A DNA stretch of 64,000 bases from NCBI GenBank assembly GCA_948146395.1, contig OX411557.1, positions 34,512,077 through 34,576,076 on the forward strand. The letters run 5' to 3'. The notes beneath the pieces are model-generated. The model was given only the letters and a program-made list of their open reading frames with translations. It made no database searches and had not been told where the DNA came from. Source of the stretch: Fragum whitleyi (taxonomy: Eukaryota > Mollusca > Bivalvia > Cardiida > Cardiidae). Within the stretch, counting starts at the first letter, position 1. Every line of letters begins with the position of its first letter. The position numbers and the translations under genes were made by a program. This document shows positions 48,239 to 60,600 of the stretch, piece after piece.

Positions 48239-48603
48239 TTAATCGCACCAGGGACACATCCAAGAGAAGGTAGCCGAACACACCCCGTGACCGGTTCGGG
48301 CCAGACTCTTCACTACACGATTCAGTCCGATATAGACTCGTTCATTCTTTCCGCCGTTATCCGGTTGTCCATTGAGGGCGTACAGACAACTGCTGCACAG
48401 GTTGTAATCCAGCCCGTCACTATTCGTGATACGCACGTGCTCGTTGCTGACGTAGAGCGTTAGCGTGTGTACGCTGTTTTGGATACCGTCTATGATATGC
48501 ATGAGTCGACTCAATTCCAAACATTTGTCACTCGGATATATCGTTATATTGGGGTAAAGTCCCTGGATTTCAGCATCGTTCTCTTGATGGTTATAGTCTC
48601 CTC
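48239..48603 (-). CDS. C-terminal exon D of TSR gene with stop (365 bp coding)
   Basis: Phase 1 start, acceptor TTGACAG, TAA stop at 48239-48241. Codes about 121 residues with stretches IQNSVHTLTLYVSNEHVRIT, LCSSCLYALNGQPDNGGK and VCSATFSWMCPWC. Seven cysteines and many predicted strands look like an extracellular beta-sandwich, but I cannot name the family. It continues directly from the GDSQSNDGY end of the previous exon. Confidence 0.8.
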
Positions 48604-51600
48604 CTGTCAATATAAAACATGTCTGATCAATTAGTGAACAAGGTGGCGAATTGTCACAAGATATGCCGGAAACACTGCTTTGTATCTAAGTATGAAAAAC
48701 AACGAAAGAAAATTCTGTTTTCGTGCTCTGCAATGCTTAACCACGAGGAGAACATAGATCTGCTAAGTTTCAAGTCAATCTGGCAACTGTAAGTTATTAC
48801 AAAAAAGTTGACACCGGACGCAAGACGCCCGGACGCCATGTATGATTTTTATTATTACGATGATCACTTTTAGATTTCGTGGCCTGCGTAAGCTGTCAAG
48901 GATTGACACTTTTGATTTAGGCAGAATTTCTGAACCTAGAAGGATGCAACTTTATCATGCAAATTTCCAAGTGATCAATTATGATATATGACCACTGGTT
49001 GACATCAGCTGAATCTGACCTCTTTTTATAATATCTATTCAACGGAGAGGTCCATGTTTGAAACACGTTCAGCTATGTTTATCTTCTTCGATTTTGCTTG
49101 GGCTTCAATATCCTGAAAACAGGGCTGCGTTCTGGGTGACAAAACGATGCAAAACGTTTTCAAATTATACCGACTTTGCAGGCAAGTGCACCTGCAAAAA
49201 GAGGTATAATTTGCTAAGAGTTCGCAACGTTTTGTCATCCTGAACGCAAGGCAGGGCTGAACATCATTTAGAAAAGATATATTAAATAATATTTTTTGTC
49301 TATACAGTTTTTAATTTTGACAAGGTATGAACACTTTACTATAAGCTTTCTTTTAACTTGATGATATAGAGCGAAAAATGACAAATATTTTTTTTATACT
49401 TTCGAGACATTTGTGGTAATATTTTTTGTGGAGAAATACAAATTTTATAAGTGCTCAATATTGTAGTAAACTGAAATTGTAGCTCATAGCTATCATTGAT
49501 TAAAGGTGTAAATCACAAGTTTAAGATAAAACGGAATGTGCATATGTGATGTAAACGCACCTAATCGTTAATTGGGTGACTGGCCTGACCTTTCAATGAA
49601 GGAAATAATACATGTAAATAAATAGAAATGATTAAAAATATGAAGAATTGCGGTAAAAAGAAACGAGGCAAAAGATAAAGAACAAGATACATACTATATC
49701 CGTCATTTGATTGGCTATCGCCGACATTGAAAAGCCATCCTCCCCTCCCGGCACTAGAGAGTTCGAGGTCTATTTTCAGCATACGCCTTCCGCAGTAAGG
49801 CGCTTCGAGGCATCCAAAGCAAGGATCTTCATCAATCTTTTCGAAGTCAACCTGCATCGAAACATATTCATCATTCAGAATGCTTCAATATTCAATTTGT
49901 AAATAATGGGGCAGTTACACGTGGCAATCGGTGATAGATCGGTTGTTCGTTTTATCCAGGTAAGGACGGAACCGACCAAAACCGATATACAACCGACGTC
50001 TCCGATTGGCAGACGATTTGCCACTCACCACAAACTATTTGGAAAAGATGAGTTTCATCGGTGAAAACTAACCGATCGGGATTTTTAAACTGTTTAGAAT
50101 TCTCGATCGGTGAAAATTTCAAACGAATGAGCGATTGACAGGCTATTTATAACCGATATCACCGATCGGTCAGTGATAAGCAACCGATTGATAAATATCT
50201 ATTAGCGATGGGAAAAGATGAGGTATTTTCCAGCCGGGTATCCATTCTTGGTAAAACTTTCAAACGAGAAAGTCACAGATTATGAAATCGGGCAAAGGAA
50301 CATATTTTCTTATGAAAATTCTGACAATTTAAAGTCAAACTATTGCGGCGTACACGAGAAAATGATATTTTCTTTTCAGTTAAGTGGAAATGAAGCATTT
50401 GATAGCGAACATTTTTTTTTCGTGAACGTCTCTATGCTTTGTCTCAAAAATTTTCATACGATAATATGTACATTCAGATTGAAAGTAAAACTTGTAACTG
50501 AAAATTATTACATGTCCTTTTGGTGTCTTAGATTTCAAAATGGCGCATTGTGGGGATTCTACGTTTTGAAACGCACTGGTGTCACCCTCTCTGAGTTCGG
50601 TTAGGATAGTGCTGTATTGGCCAAACTGAAGTATTCTTTCTGGCGTTAGCCATAAGTTCGTCCACCATCTTCTTTGTCTCGTTCGGCGGTGACCATTTCC
50701 ACCTCGAGGGCCCAAGTGAATGCCAATGTCAGAGGTTTAAGAGAGCTTGCTGTTGCAGCAATAGGCCAAACTGCTGGATTGCCCTTATAGCATTCATTAT
50801 ATCATACACTGAACCAAAATCTATCGGTTTTCATCGTTTATATAACATTTTAATGAAAAAACTGACGACAGTCTGCTGAACAACAATTTGCCAGCTAATC
50901 ATCACCGACATCACCGATCTTTGACCGGTGAACACATACGGATCACCGGTTGCATCCGATGGAAAGCGATAGACAACTGGTCGAACACGGATCAATCACC
51001 GACTGCCCGATTGACAACCGCTGTAAAAGCGACGACAGCCGATGGTAAATTAGCAAATAAGCGATCATCACCGACCAAGCTCCTACTTGCCAGCTATTTG
51101 TCGCCTATAGACAACCGATCTACTTTGTATTTTACCGATCAATAAGCTACTTATCGCCGATACCCTGTTACACATAAAGTCTGAAATGCTGAAATCGATG
51201 ACAACCGATCATATGAGAAAAATAATTCACCGATTGAGGACCGATCTAAGTCTCATCGTATGTGTAACTGCCCCATACAGACAAAAACTCACTGGTGTAA
51301 ATTTGACATTATATTTAAAATCGAAGTTCACGTGGCCTCAAATTTCATATGTGATAACAGAGATACGAAGTACTCACAGTGACAAGGACTGGTTGACTAC
51401 AAGCCTGATTTTTCAGTTTTCCAAACTTCCCAACTCTTACACCATTAAGTTTACCTATAGTCTTCTTCTTTACTTTGACTGTTGATGAAACAAAATATTC
51501 CTATTAGTAAAAAGAAAATCTCTAATGGCATTCTTTCGAAGACCGTTAATTTGTGTAACTTTCAATTACTATTATCTCTAAAATTGCGATATTTCTCAGA

Positions 51601-54600
51601 TAAGTAACAATGAATTTTCTATAATTTCGAGAACGCGTATGTTTTGACCGACTATTATTTGGAAACAGAACAGACAAAAACAAATATTCTGATAAGTTAT
51701 TTTGTTTTACAAAAATTACAGTTACAAATACCAAGAATTGCTTTGCGTACAGGATGACAAAACGGTGCAAACAGTTTGCCAATTATACTCCACCATGCAC
51801 GCAAGTGAACGCGCCAAGCGAGGAACATTTGGAAAACTTTTGCACTGTTTTGTGATCCTGAACGTAGAGCTGGCATCAGCGATATCGTAAGATTTTGATT
51901 TGCATTTATCTTATATTCTATTTCTTATACAAATAAGCAAAATCATTATTTCACTTGTAGGCATTCGAGGATAAAGTTTGCTTCCTGATATTAAATCATA
52001 AGATATGAAGAAATGATATCATACAGTGTGATTAGGTTTTTAGTTTCATACCTCTATGAAATTAGAAAATATTCTCTTCGTCTCTTAAATACAATATACC
52101 GATAGGTCTTACTTACAGCTCTTTGATCCAAGGATAACCTTCAACTCTCCTTGAACACAACATGGATCCTTGATGTGACATTCTTGTGGTTTCTTGTACG
52201 GTGGACTCAATGTATCTACAGGACAAAAACACGAGCTTTCTGAATTGGTATCACTAGTTCGCTTTAATGTCTACTTTTTACACGTACATATACAGAAAGT
52301 CTATTGACTTTAATAGAATTGTCAATAAATTTGCACTGAATGTCTTTAATTATTCTGCCAATTTGTTTGGAAACTACCCAAGAAAATTGTCCTATGCTCA
52401 AGACTACCATTTCCGCCGTAAAACCTGGTGTTAACGATTCCTATCATATACATCATAGAGCAACTTTTCATATTTTTATAGATATAAGTTAAGGCATTTA
52501 GAGTTAGTGATAGTGATTGAGTAATGAACTTTTTCATTCGCTGACTAATTCTATGTCCTCTATGTCGAAACGTTTGAGGATAATAACATTATCGATGGCT
52601 GTTATCTTGGAATATGCAAGTATTATAAGTCGAGAGGTCAGCGCAACACTATTGTAAGTGCCTATATATTTATAGGCACTTACAATAGTGTTGCGCGTAC
52701 CCCTCGAAGTGCGTCTGTAGAAGCCATATATCAACTAATAGCAAGAAATTTTCTTCTTGACTTAATACCTACCGTTCACAGACGGACATGGGTTTACATT
52801 GCATGATTTATGCTGCACACTATCCCCTTTACAATCGGAGCCATCTCCTTGAGGTGCTGGGTTCGTGCAGGTCCTTGTTCGCGACTGTTTTCCGCCGTCA
52901 CAGGACTTCGAACAAGGTCCATAACTTGACCATGGTGACCAGTTCCCGTCAACTGGATAAAAGTTTAAACGTGTGATCATATAAACAACGCTTACAAAGA
53001 TATAATATAGAGAATAATATGTTTGTGCCTTAAAATATAAATGTTGCCTGGTCGAAGTTGGGCGAAAATTTACTAATCTACCCTACAATACTGACAGAGA
53101 AACATTGATAGACTACATATTTGTGCCTCTCAGCAACATAAGTACGGTAAAGGGATTTAAAATATATGATGATCACTCGTTAAATGTTTCAAGTCATCGC
53201 CCATTAAGCTGCGCTATACAGTACGTTATACATGACGATAAAAACGATTATTTCAAACATGATTCAAATACTATAATTTGGAAAAATGTGAAAAAGGTAA
53301 ACATTACAAAATATACAGCGTTCTTAGAAAATGACTTAATGCTTGATCGACTCTCATCGTCCTCTATAGATAGTGAAAAACAAATTGACAACTTATACGA
53401 AAATATTGTGACCTCTATTAAACGTGCCGATAAAAACTGTATACCAAGGCCAAAATATAAACCGTTCATTAAACCATATTGGAACGAAAATTTGAAATAT
53501 CTTCACAATCAAGTAGAGAATACTCGTGTATCGTGGAAAAATGATGGTTGTCCGAGGACAGAAAAGCACGCATTGACTCAGTATAAAGCGGCTAAACGCA
53601 AATTTCGGAAAGCGCATAGACTTGCTGTGCTAAAATATATCAATAGTTTAGAGGCCGAGATCGACCGAGCTGCAGAGGTCGATAGCTACTTATTCTGGAA
53701 AATAGTCCGTAAAAGGAGAAGCCCGAAGCAAAGTCCGGTATTTGAAATGACATTCAACGGTACTAAATGTACCTCACAAAATGACATTATTACTGGTTGG
53801 GCTGACTACTTTAAAGATCTTTATTCAAGCAATGATAACTTATCCCAACCAGCAGACTCTGTGACAAGAATTTTGAATGACAGTCGATCGGATTGAATGA
53901 CAGTCGATCGGATTCTCTGAATGTCTCATCGCAGCCATTCATCTGTGTGAATGAAATCAAAACTGCTCTATCTCAATGCCAGAATAATAAGGCATGTGGT
54001 GACGACGAGATATACTATGAAAATATGAAATATGGTGGTGAAAAATTATTAAACGTTCTAGCTTTGCTGTTTAATTCTATGAGTCAATTAACTTATTGTC
54101 CTCCTATTATGAAAAGGGGAGTTATATCGACATTATTTAAGGGGGGTAATAAGTGTAAAACCGATCCAAATTCATACCGTGCTATAACTCTGTGTTCTAC
54201 TGTTTTAAAACTGTATGAGAAGGTGATATTGAGTAAATTAGAACACCAAATACAATTAGATTCTCTCCAGGGAGGATTTCAAAAAAATTAAACTGTTGCC
54301 TCACGTCTTTTATGGTGCGCGAATCTCTCTTTAGCGCAATAGAAAATGGATCAAAATTATACACTTGCTATTTAGATGTTAAGCAGGCATTTGACCACGT
54401 CAACCACAATTTATTACTTAAGAAATTTCAAAAAAACGGGAGTGGATATCAAATTTATTAAGATACTGTTCAGTCTACTTAATAATGTATCCAGCTGTGT
54501 TCGGATAAATGGTTCTAAATCGCACTGGTTCCCGGTCATGAAAGGCGCAAGACAAGGTCAAATATTAAGTGCAACGATGTATTTACTATATATCAATGAC

Positions 54601-57600
54601 TTATTGGACAAATTAGATACCCAAGATGATTGTTTTAAATTGTATGGTACAACATTTGGATGTCCAACGGTAGCAGACGACATGATGCTTATGTCATATA
54701 CAAAGAATGGCTTACAAAGACTTATAGACATTTGTTACGAAAATTCGTTACAAAACGAATACTCTTATAATTGCTCCAAATGCGTTGTCGTGGTTTATAA
54801 TGAGGAAATAAGTGACTCATTAAAGGTGAAACGTAATTGGCACATTGGGCAAGGTAGTATCAGTGAAGAAAACAGCTATGTGCATCTCGGAATAATAAAC
54901 GAAAAGAATATGTCGCTTGATGAATCCGTCAATGACTGTTGCAACAAGCTACGTAAAACATTCTTTAGTCTTAATGACTGTGGTATTAGCCGAAATTGTA
55001 TCCATCCGCTTTCATTGAAGCGTATCTATGAAACAGCAGTTTTATCGAAAGCGCTTTATGGTAGCGAGCTTTGGAATTGCTTATCAGAATCCCATGTTAA
55101 GAGCCTTGAACGTGCCCACAAACAGTGTGTAAAATATATGCAGGGAATGCCACGATTCACATCCTCATGTGTAGCCTTAAGTTGTCTTGGAATTATGTCC
55201 ATGGAATGTTTTATAGACAAAAGAAAGTTAATCCTTTTTGGACAACTATATCGTCTTGATCCCGATAAGCGCATAAAAATAATGTTTATCAACAGATTAA
55301 GTCATTTTATCGACAAACCACATAAAGTAATTGGTTTTATGCCTGATATATACCGAATTCTGGGAAAGTATGGTTTGACTAGTATTCTAATGGAATACCT
55401 GTTGAACTCTACATTCCCTAGTCAGGGATCGTGGAAAAGGACCGTTAATAAGTCTCTAAATTATTTCATGGAATCACAATTATATATCCAAATTGAAGGG
55501 AATCATCAGTTGTCGAGTCATAAATACTTATGTAGCAATTTAATGCCAAATAATATTTGGTATTTCAGTCGAATATATAGAGAGCAGCTTACAACCTGTT
55601 TTACAGCAATTAATGTCATTGCAAGACTATTTTCAAGAAAGTTTAAAATGGAATGTCGGAACTGCAGAAGTGTAGTTCTCTGTGTGGCAACACATTCACT
55701 GTTCTTTTGCGTAACGACAGACCATATTCGCAATCAGTTATGGAAAAACCTATCCAGCTCGATGGGTATCGATAATTTTAACTTGCTGATTTCAAAAAAT
55801 CCACAAGACCAGCTCGTAGAATTATTGAGTGGATTTGTATCTTTCAACCTTGAAGAAACAACTAGGGTTATGTGTTTTAAAGTAACTCTAAAATCCATTC
55901 ACCTATTGTGCAATCACTTGGTAGAATATTTAAATATTCAATTTTGAATGTTTTTTGTGTTTATTTTATTAGAATAAACAGAAATTGATTTCAACTGTAT
56001 AGCTATAGCTCTTAATTGATGATCTACAAATAATAAATTTCAATTTTCTAGTTTTATCCTAGATCATCACTAAACTCTCCATTAACACACCAATGCATCC
56101 CGTCACACTCTCCCACGCACATTAAAACACCCACCACACAAGCAAACAAGCAATCAGAAAACAACAAAAGGAAAACACTCTCACAAGCACGCAAGCTGGC
56201 TGGTTCAGACTCAGGTAACAACGCACACACACAAACACACACACGCACACACGCACGCACACACACACACGCTCATCCACCACTTAACCATGCGTGCAGA
56301 TATATCACATTTCATGACATACTTTCATCATATATAGATTCCTTTATCTTTAAGGATACACAGAGATATTATCACTTCTATAGTCCGTTTGACTTTTATA
56401 TAGACCAACATTTCGCCGAAAATCTCCGAAATTAATTAATGAAGCGCATATTTTTCTTGTAATATCATTTTTTTCCAGCTAATACCATGACGAATTTTGT
56501 TTTTCAGAATTTTTGAATGTAAAATAATGATTTTGTCCGTCCGTCTACATGTTAACTTTCAGCATTTCATACCTACTTGTTACTGTATTAAACAGAACAG
56601 CGAATTGTATAACCAAAAATAGTACTAATTTGCATAGGGGCCGAGTCAAAAGAGTAAGATTTTAAGTGAAATGTATTACTATAAAATCGAGTTTTTCAAT
56701 ATAATTAAGTTTGTCTAAGATTTTTGCTACCGTTGGATATCAAATCTGTGTATATTCTCTCTTTGTTCAGAAACAGTTTGACCAGATAATTGATTATTGA
56801 TTTTATTCATTCTGAGATGAACCCTATATTTACATGTTAAGACCAATCAAAAAGCATTATTAAACGAAGTAGTTGGGAATTTCACGAGGAAAACTTTATG
56901 AAAAGGCGATTACTAACGGTAAAAATCACGTGCTATTTAAGTTTAAGATGACAAGACCGTCGATATGCTAATTAGCATGTCCAAATAAGGAATAATGGAT
57001 ATTTCATCTGTCAAAAGTTTAGTATAAAACCACGTGTTTTTACTATATATGTTGACATTTTCTTACTATTGAACAGCCTCCATCACCCCTCGTGTTTAAG
57101 AACGGATAATGCGAAAATATTAACATTAACTAGATAGACAAAATCATTATTTTGAAATCATTTTATTTTCAAAAAATATTTTTTGGAATGGTATTAAGCT
57201 GAAATTAAGATTTTACTACATACAAATCCTTTATTCAAGCGCAATTTTATGTAATTGATGAAAAGGTTGGTCCATATAGAAGTCAAACGGACTATAAATG
57301 ATATAAAGGTCGTTTACTTCCCTCCTTGGTTTTCTTTTCGACAAGGTTGTGTATCCACCAGCGACCTCAAATACCGCGCATCGTACCTTTTAACAACACA
57401 CACAGGAGCACACGCACATACGCACGCACTCAGTTTAGTTTAAACATATTTTATTCATCATATATGTACAAAGTAACACGCATCTGTACATTACAAAATA
57501 TAATAAAACATACATATGACAAAATGGATGAGAACGAAAGCCTGGGCTTATAGAGTTCTTCTCCAACTTCCAGTAATAAACACTTATCTTGCTAGGAAAA

Positions 57601-60600
57601 TCTTTATGTACATAACTTGCAGGTTTATTGTTATTTGTGATGAAAATGAAATTGGGATTATTAGCATGAGTATTTAGTACAAAAGGACAAATCAATATTT
57701 AGAAGAACAAAAAAAAAAAAAAAAAAAAAAAAAAAACAACAAAAAACATTGGTGTGGATGGATGATGGAAAAAAAAGTTTGACGGCTCTTTAGAAGATCA
57801 AATAAGATAGTTTTAGATTCTAGTCCGTGTACCCCTGACTGTGATAATGCTTTAAGAAGATAAGACACGGAAATGGGAAAATGTTCGTCTAATTAAATCG
57901 TTTACTACGACGAATATAGTTCTGAACCGCGCAAAAAATATACTCATTGTCAGATATTGTGTAATCAGTGTCGCCGAATAATATGACTTGAAGTGTTATA
58001 GGTCTACTGTATATTGTTTGTATAGCTTGAAATAGGTTATTTCTGATATCAAGGTAGAATGGACATTCAAAAAAATAATGGTGAGTGGATTCAACTGAAC
58101 CGCAATTACAAAGAGGTGATTCGATAATGTTTCTTAAATACAAATGCTCGTTAAGACCACTGCAATTGCTTCTGAGTCTAGCATGAAATACTTGCACGCA
58201 CTCACAAACGCATGCACTCGCACACGAAAATAGAAACACGCATACACGTATACGCAATCACTATGTGTCTATAAATAGCTCAATGTATAAACGTCTTTTT
58301 GTTGTATATAACTGTTCTTAATTCTAAATAAGTCATTTTGTTATTTCATGCATTGAATGTTTGTATGTATATACTCTTCAACATTTGGAGGCAATAAAGA
58401 AATACTACTACTACTATGATAATTTCTCACAACCGAAACCAACCTTGCCTTCAGGAGAACAAAACGCTTGTGAGCATTATAAGCACTTTTTTGCTTTTCT
58501 TACCTGAAAAGTGTGCTTGCTTGGATTCATTGCATGATGCTAAAGTGTCTATAAGCCTGGCACAGCCTAAACATCATGCCTTAAGTTACCATTTTTTAAT
58601 TGTTTGTTTGTTTGAATGGGGTTACACCACTTTCAACAATCTTTAAGCGAAAACACGGCGGCTGGAGCACCTATCAATAGATTCCTGGTATTTCTTAATA
58701 TTCAATCGATCTCCAGTTGTTTTGAAGTCCGATGCTCTACCAACTGAGCTAATCCGGCTTCCCCCCCCCCCCCCCCCACACACACGATTATCATCCATAG
58801 GTAAAAATCAACTAGTCGAAAAGGATGAGTGCCATGTCTAAACCAGTAGTTTTTACACGTAGTGTTGCTTTCATGGTCTCTCTTTTATTGTTATACTGTC
58901 GGTTTAGACTGCGGCACTCACCCTTTACGACTATTTGTCTAACGCATATTGGTTGATATTCGTAAAATGATGTAATGCACGCGTTCTTAAAAAAGTTCAT
59001 ATTATTATCGCGCAGGCTTTTCGTCTATTTATTTAATTGAAATGTCTTATAAAAACTACAATTTATTTACAGTGATGACCTTCCATATTTATCTATGAAT
59101 TTGTATAAAAAGTGAGCTAAACCAACCACATTTTTTTCCAAATGGAATGAAAATTCCTCACAAATAAATTCGGTAGTAGAAACGAAATATTTGTGCTTAT
59201 TTTATTTCGTGAAAGGAAGACAAAATGCTTGTTAGTCTAGCCTTATTTTTCTGTAGTTCACTAAAAAACCAAAAAAACGCACAATTTTTAGTCAAATTTG
59301 TCCGAGAGATTTTTTGTTTTAGATTTTCCTTATTTTTGTCTCTTTTCAATCTTATACATTTATATTTGTAGAATTTGTCTTTAAAAAAATTCTGGACCTT
59401 CAGAAATTTTCTTAGTACGAGCTTGAAACACAGGGGTGAATCTTAACAGTGAATTACGTGATAAAACTAAGTCATACATTATGGTGACTATTTTTCAATG
59501 AAGAAAAGTAGCTAGAACAACTTTCTCTTGATTTATTTTCAGTAAACTATTTCCTTTATAGATACAACACTGAACAACTGTCATAATAACTATCTGTATA
59601 TTCGATATTGCTATTCAAAACAGTATTGTCGATGCAGATTTGTAAGATTTTTTTGCAGTCAAAAAATAGTAAACAAAACAATATGTCAAGATCACATTGT
59701 TAATAAGAATTCAAAATTCCTGGTGTTATTACACTTTGCAAGACTTTGGGAATGTAAGATGGGCTAATTGGTGATTTTGAAAGAGGGTATTGATAAAAAA
59801 ATACACTATTTCTTACAAAAAATGTCCGGTAACGTAGGTCACCGCTTTTGCATTAATACATGTATTTAATTGAATTTTTACTCACCTTTTTCGATTCAAA
59901 TGAATTATTTTAGTGATTATTCTATTCTTCACATGTAATTTAAGCTCCAAATCTCTTTTCAAAATTTTTTTGTTAACACAATTGAAGTAAATGTATTCCC
60001 TTTTACTTAGACTATGAATTAATTTCTTGAAAAATTATTTTTACTCAGTTTTCATATGAAAATATTTTTTCTCATAAATTGGGATTTCAGCCTTAAATCC
60101 AACTTTTTTCCCCAGACTGCTAGATAATCAGTCAAATTTATCCTCGTTTTTTGTTTTCTTACACTAAAATTTTGCAAAAGCAAAGTGGAAAAGTGGAAGG
60201 AAACGCCACGTTGAAAACAAAATTTACATGCTAAATAATGTCTTTGACCCACTAAATTTTGTCATACACAAAGAAAAAAGTTTCTGTTCATGTAAAAAAT
60301 ATCATTTGAATAGTTTTACAACAATATAAAATTAAAAAAAGTACATATATGTATATATAAATTCTTGATTGAATCCCCAAAGTGTAACAAAATATATAAT
60401 TTTCCACATACCTAATTTATTATCCTCGCTTAGATGAAAATCATTTGTATTTCGGGCCTTTGTAAGGTTCAATAGTTTCTGTATGTAGTCTTTCAATATT
60501 TAGGCTACTGAATTTCTTACCACTAACAAGATCAAAAACAATTTTCCACCATATTAAACAAATTTCTTGTTTTTGAACTACGTTACCAGCCGTGTGATCT

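Larger units (their letters stand above)
53073..58416 (+). mobile_element. 5'-truncated non-LTR retrotransposon (LINE) with two nested insertions
   Basis: Begins inside the C-terminal part of an endonuclease domain (IDYIFVPLS, then DDHSLNVSSHRPLSC), followed by reverse transcriptase and a C-terminal region to the stop at 55947. The 3' UTR with CA/CACG repeats continues and ends at AATAAAGAAATACTACTACT (58393-58416), a short-repeat tail typical of CR1/Jockey-like LINEs. The 3' UTR is broken by 56381-57294 and 57433-58193. It is antisense to the TSR gene. Confidence 0.75.
53005..58447. repeat. MITE C, copy 3, split by a LINE
   Basis: The left arm 53005-53072 (ATAGAGAATAATATG, AATGTTGCCTGGTCGAAG) and the right arm 58416-58447 (ATGATAATTTCTCACAACCG) match the two halves of the palindrome at 4487-4820. 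The LINE and its own insertions lie between them. Confidence 0.5.

Noticed and set aside
56054..56266. Minus-strand frame rich in CVCV
   Set aside because: It is the CA/CACG microsatellite in the LINE 3' UTR read in frame.
53039..58447. TTGCCT seen near both ends of the LINE as a target duplication
   Set aside because: Both flanks are better explained as the two arms of MITE C. The short match is not at the exact junctions.
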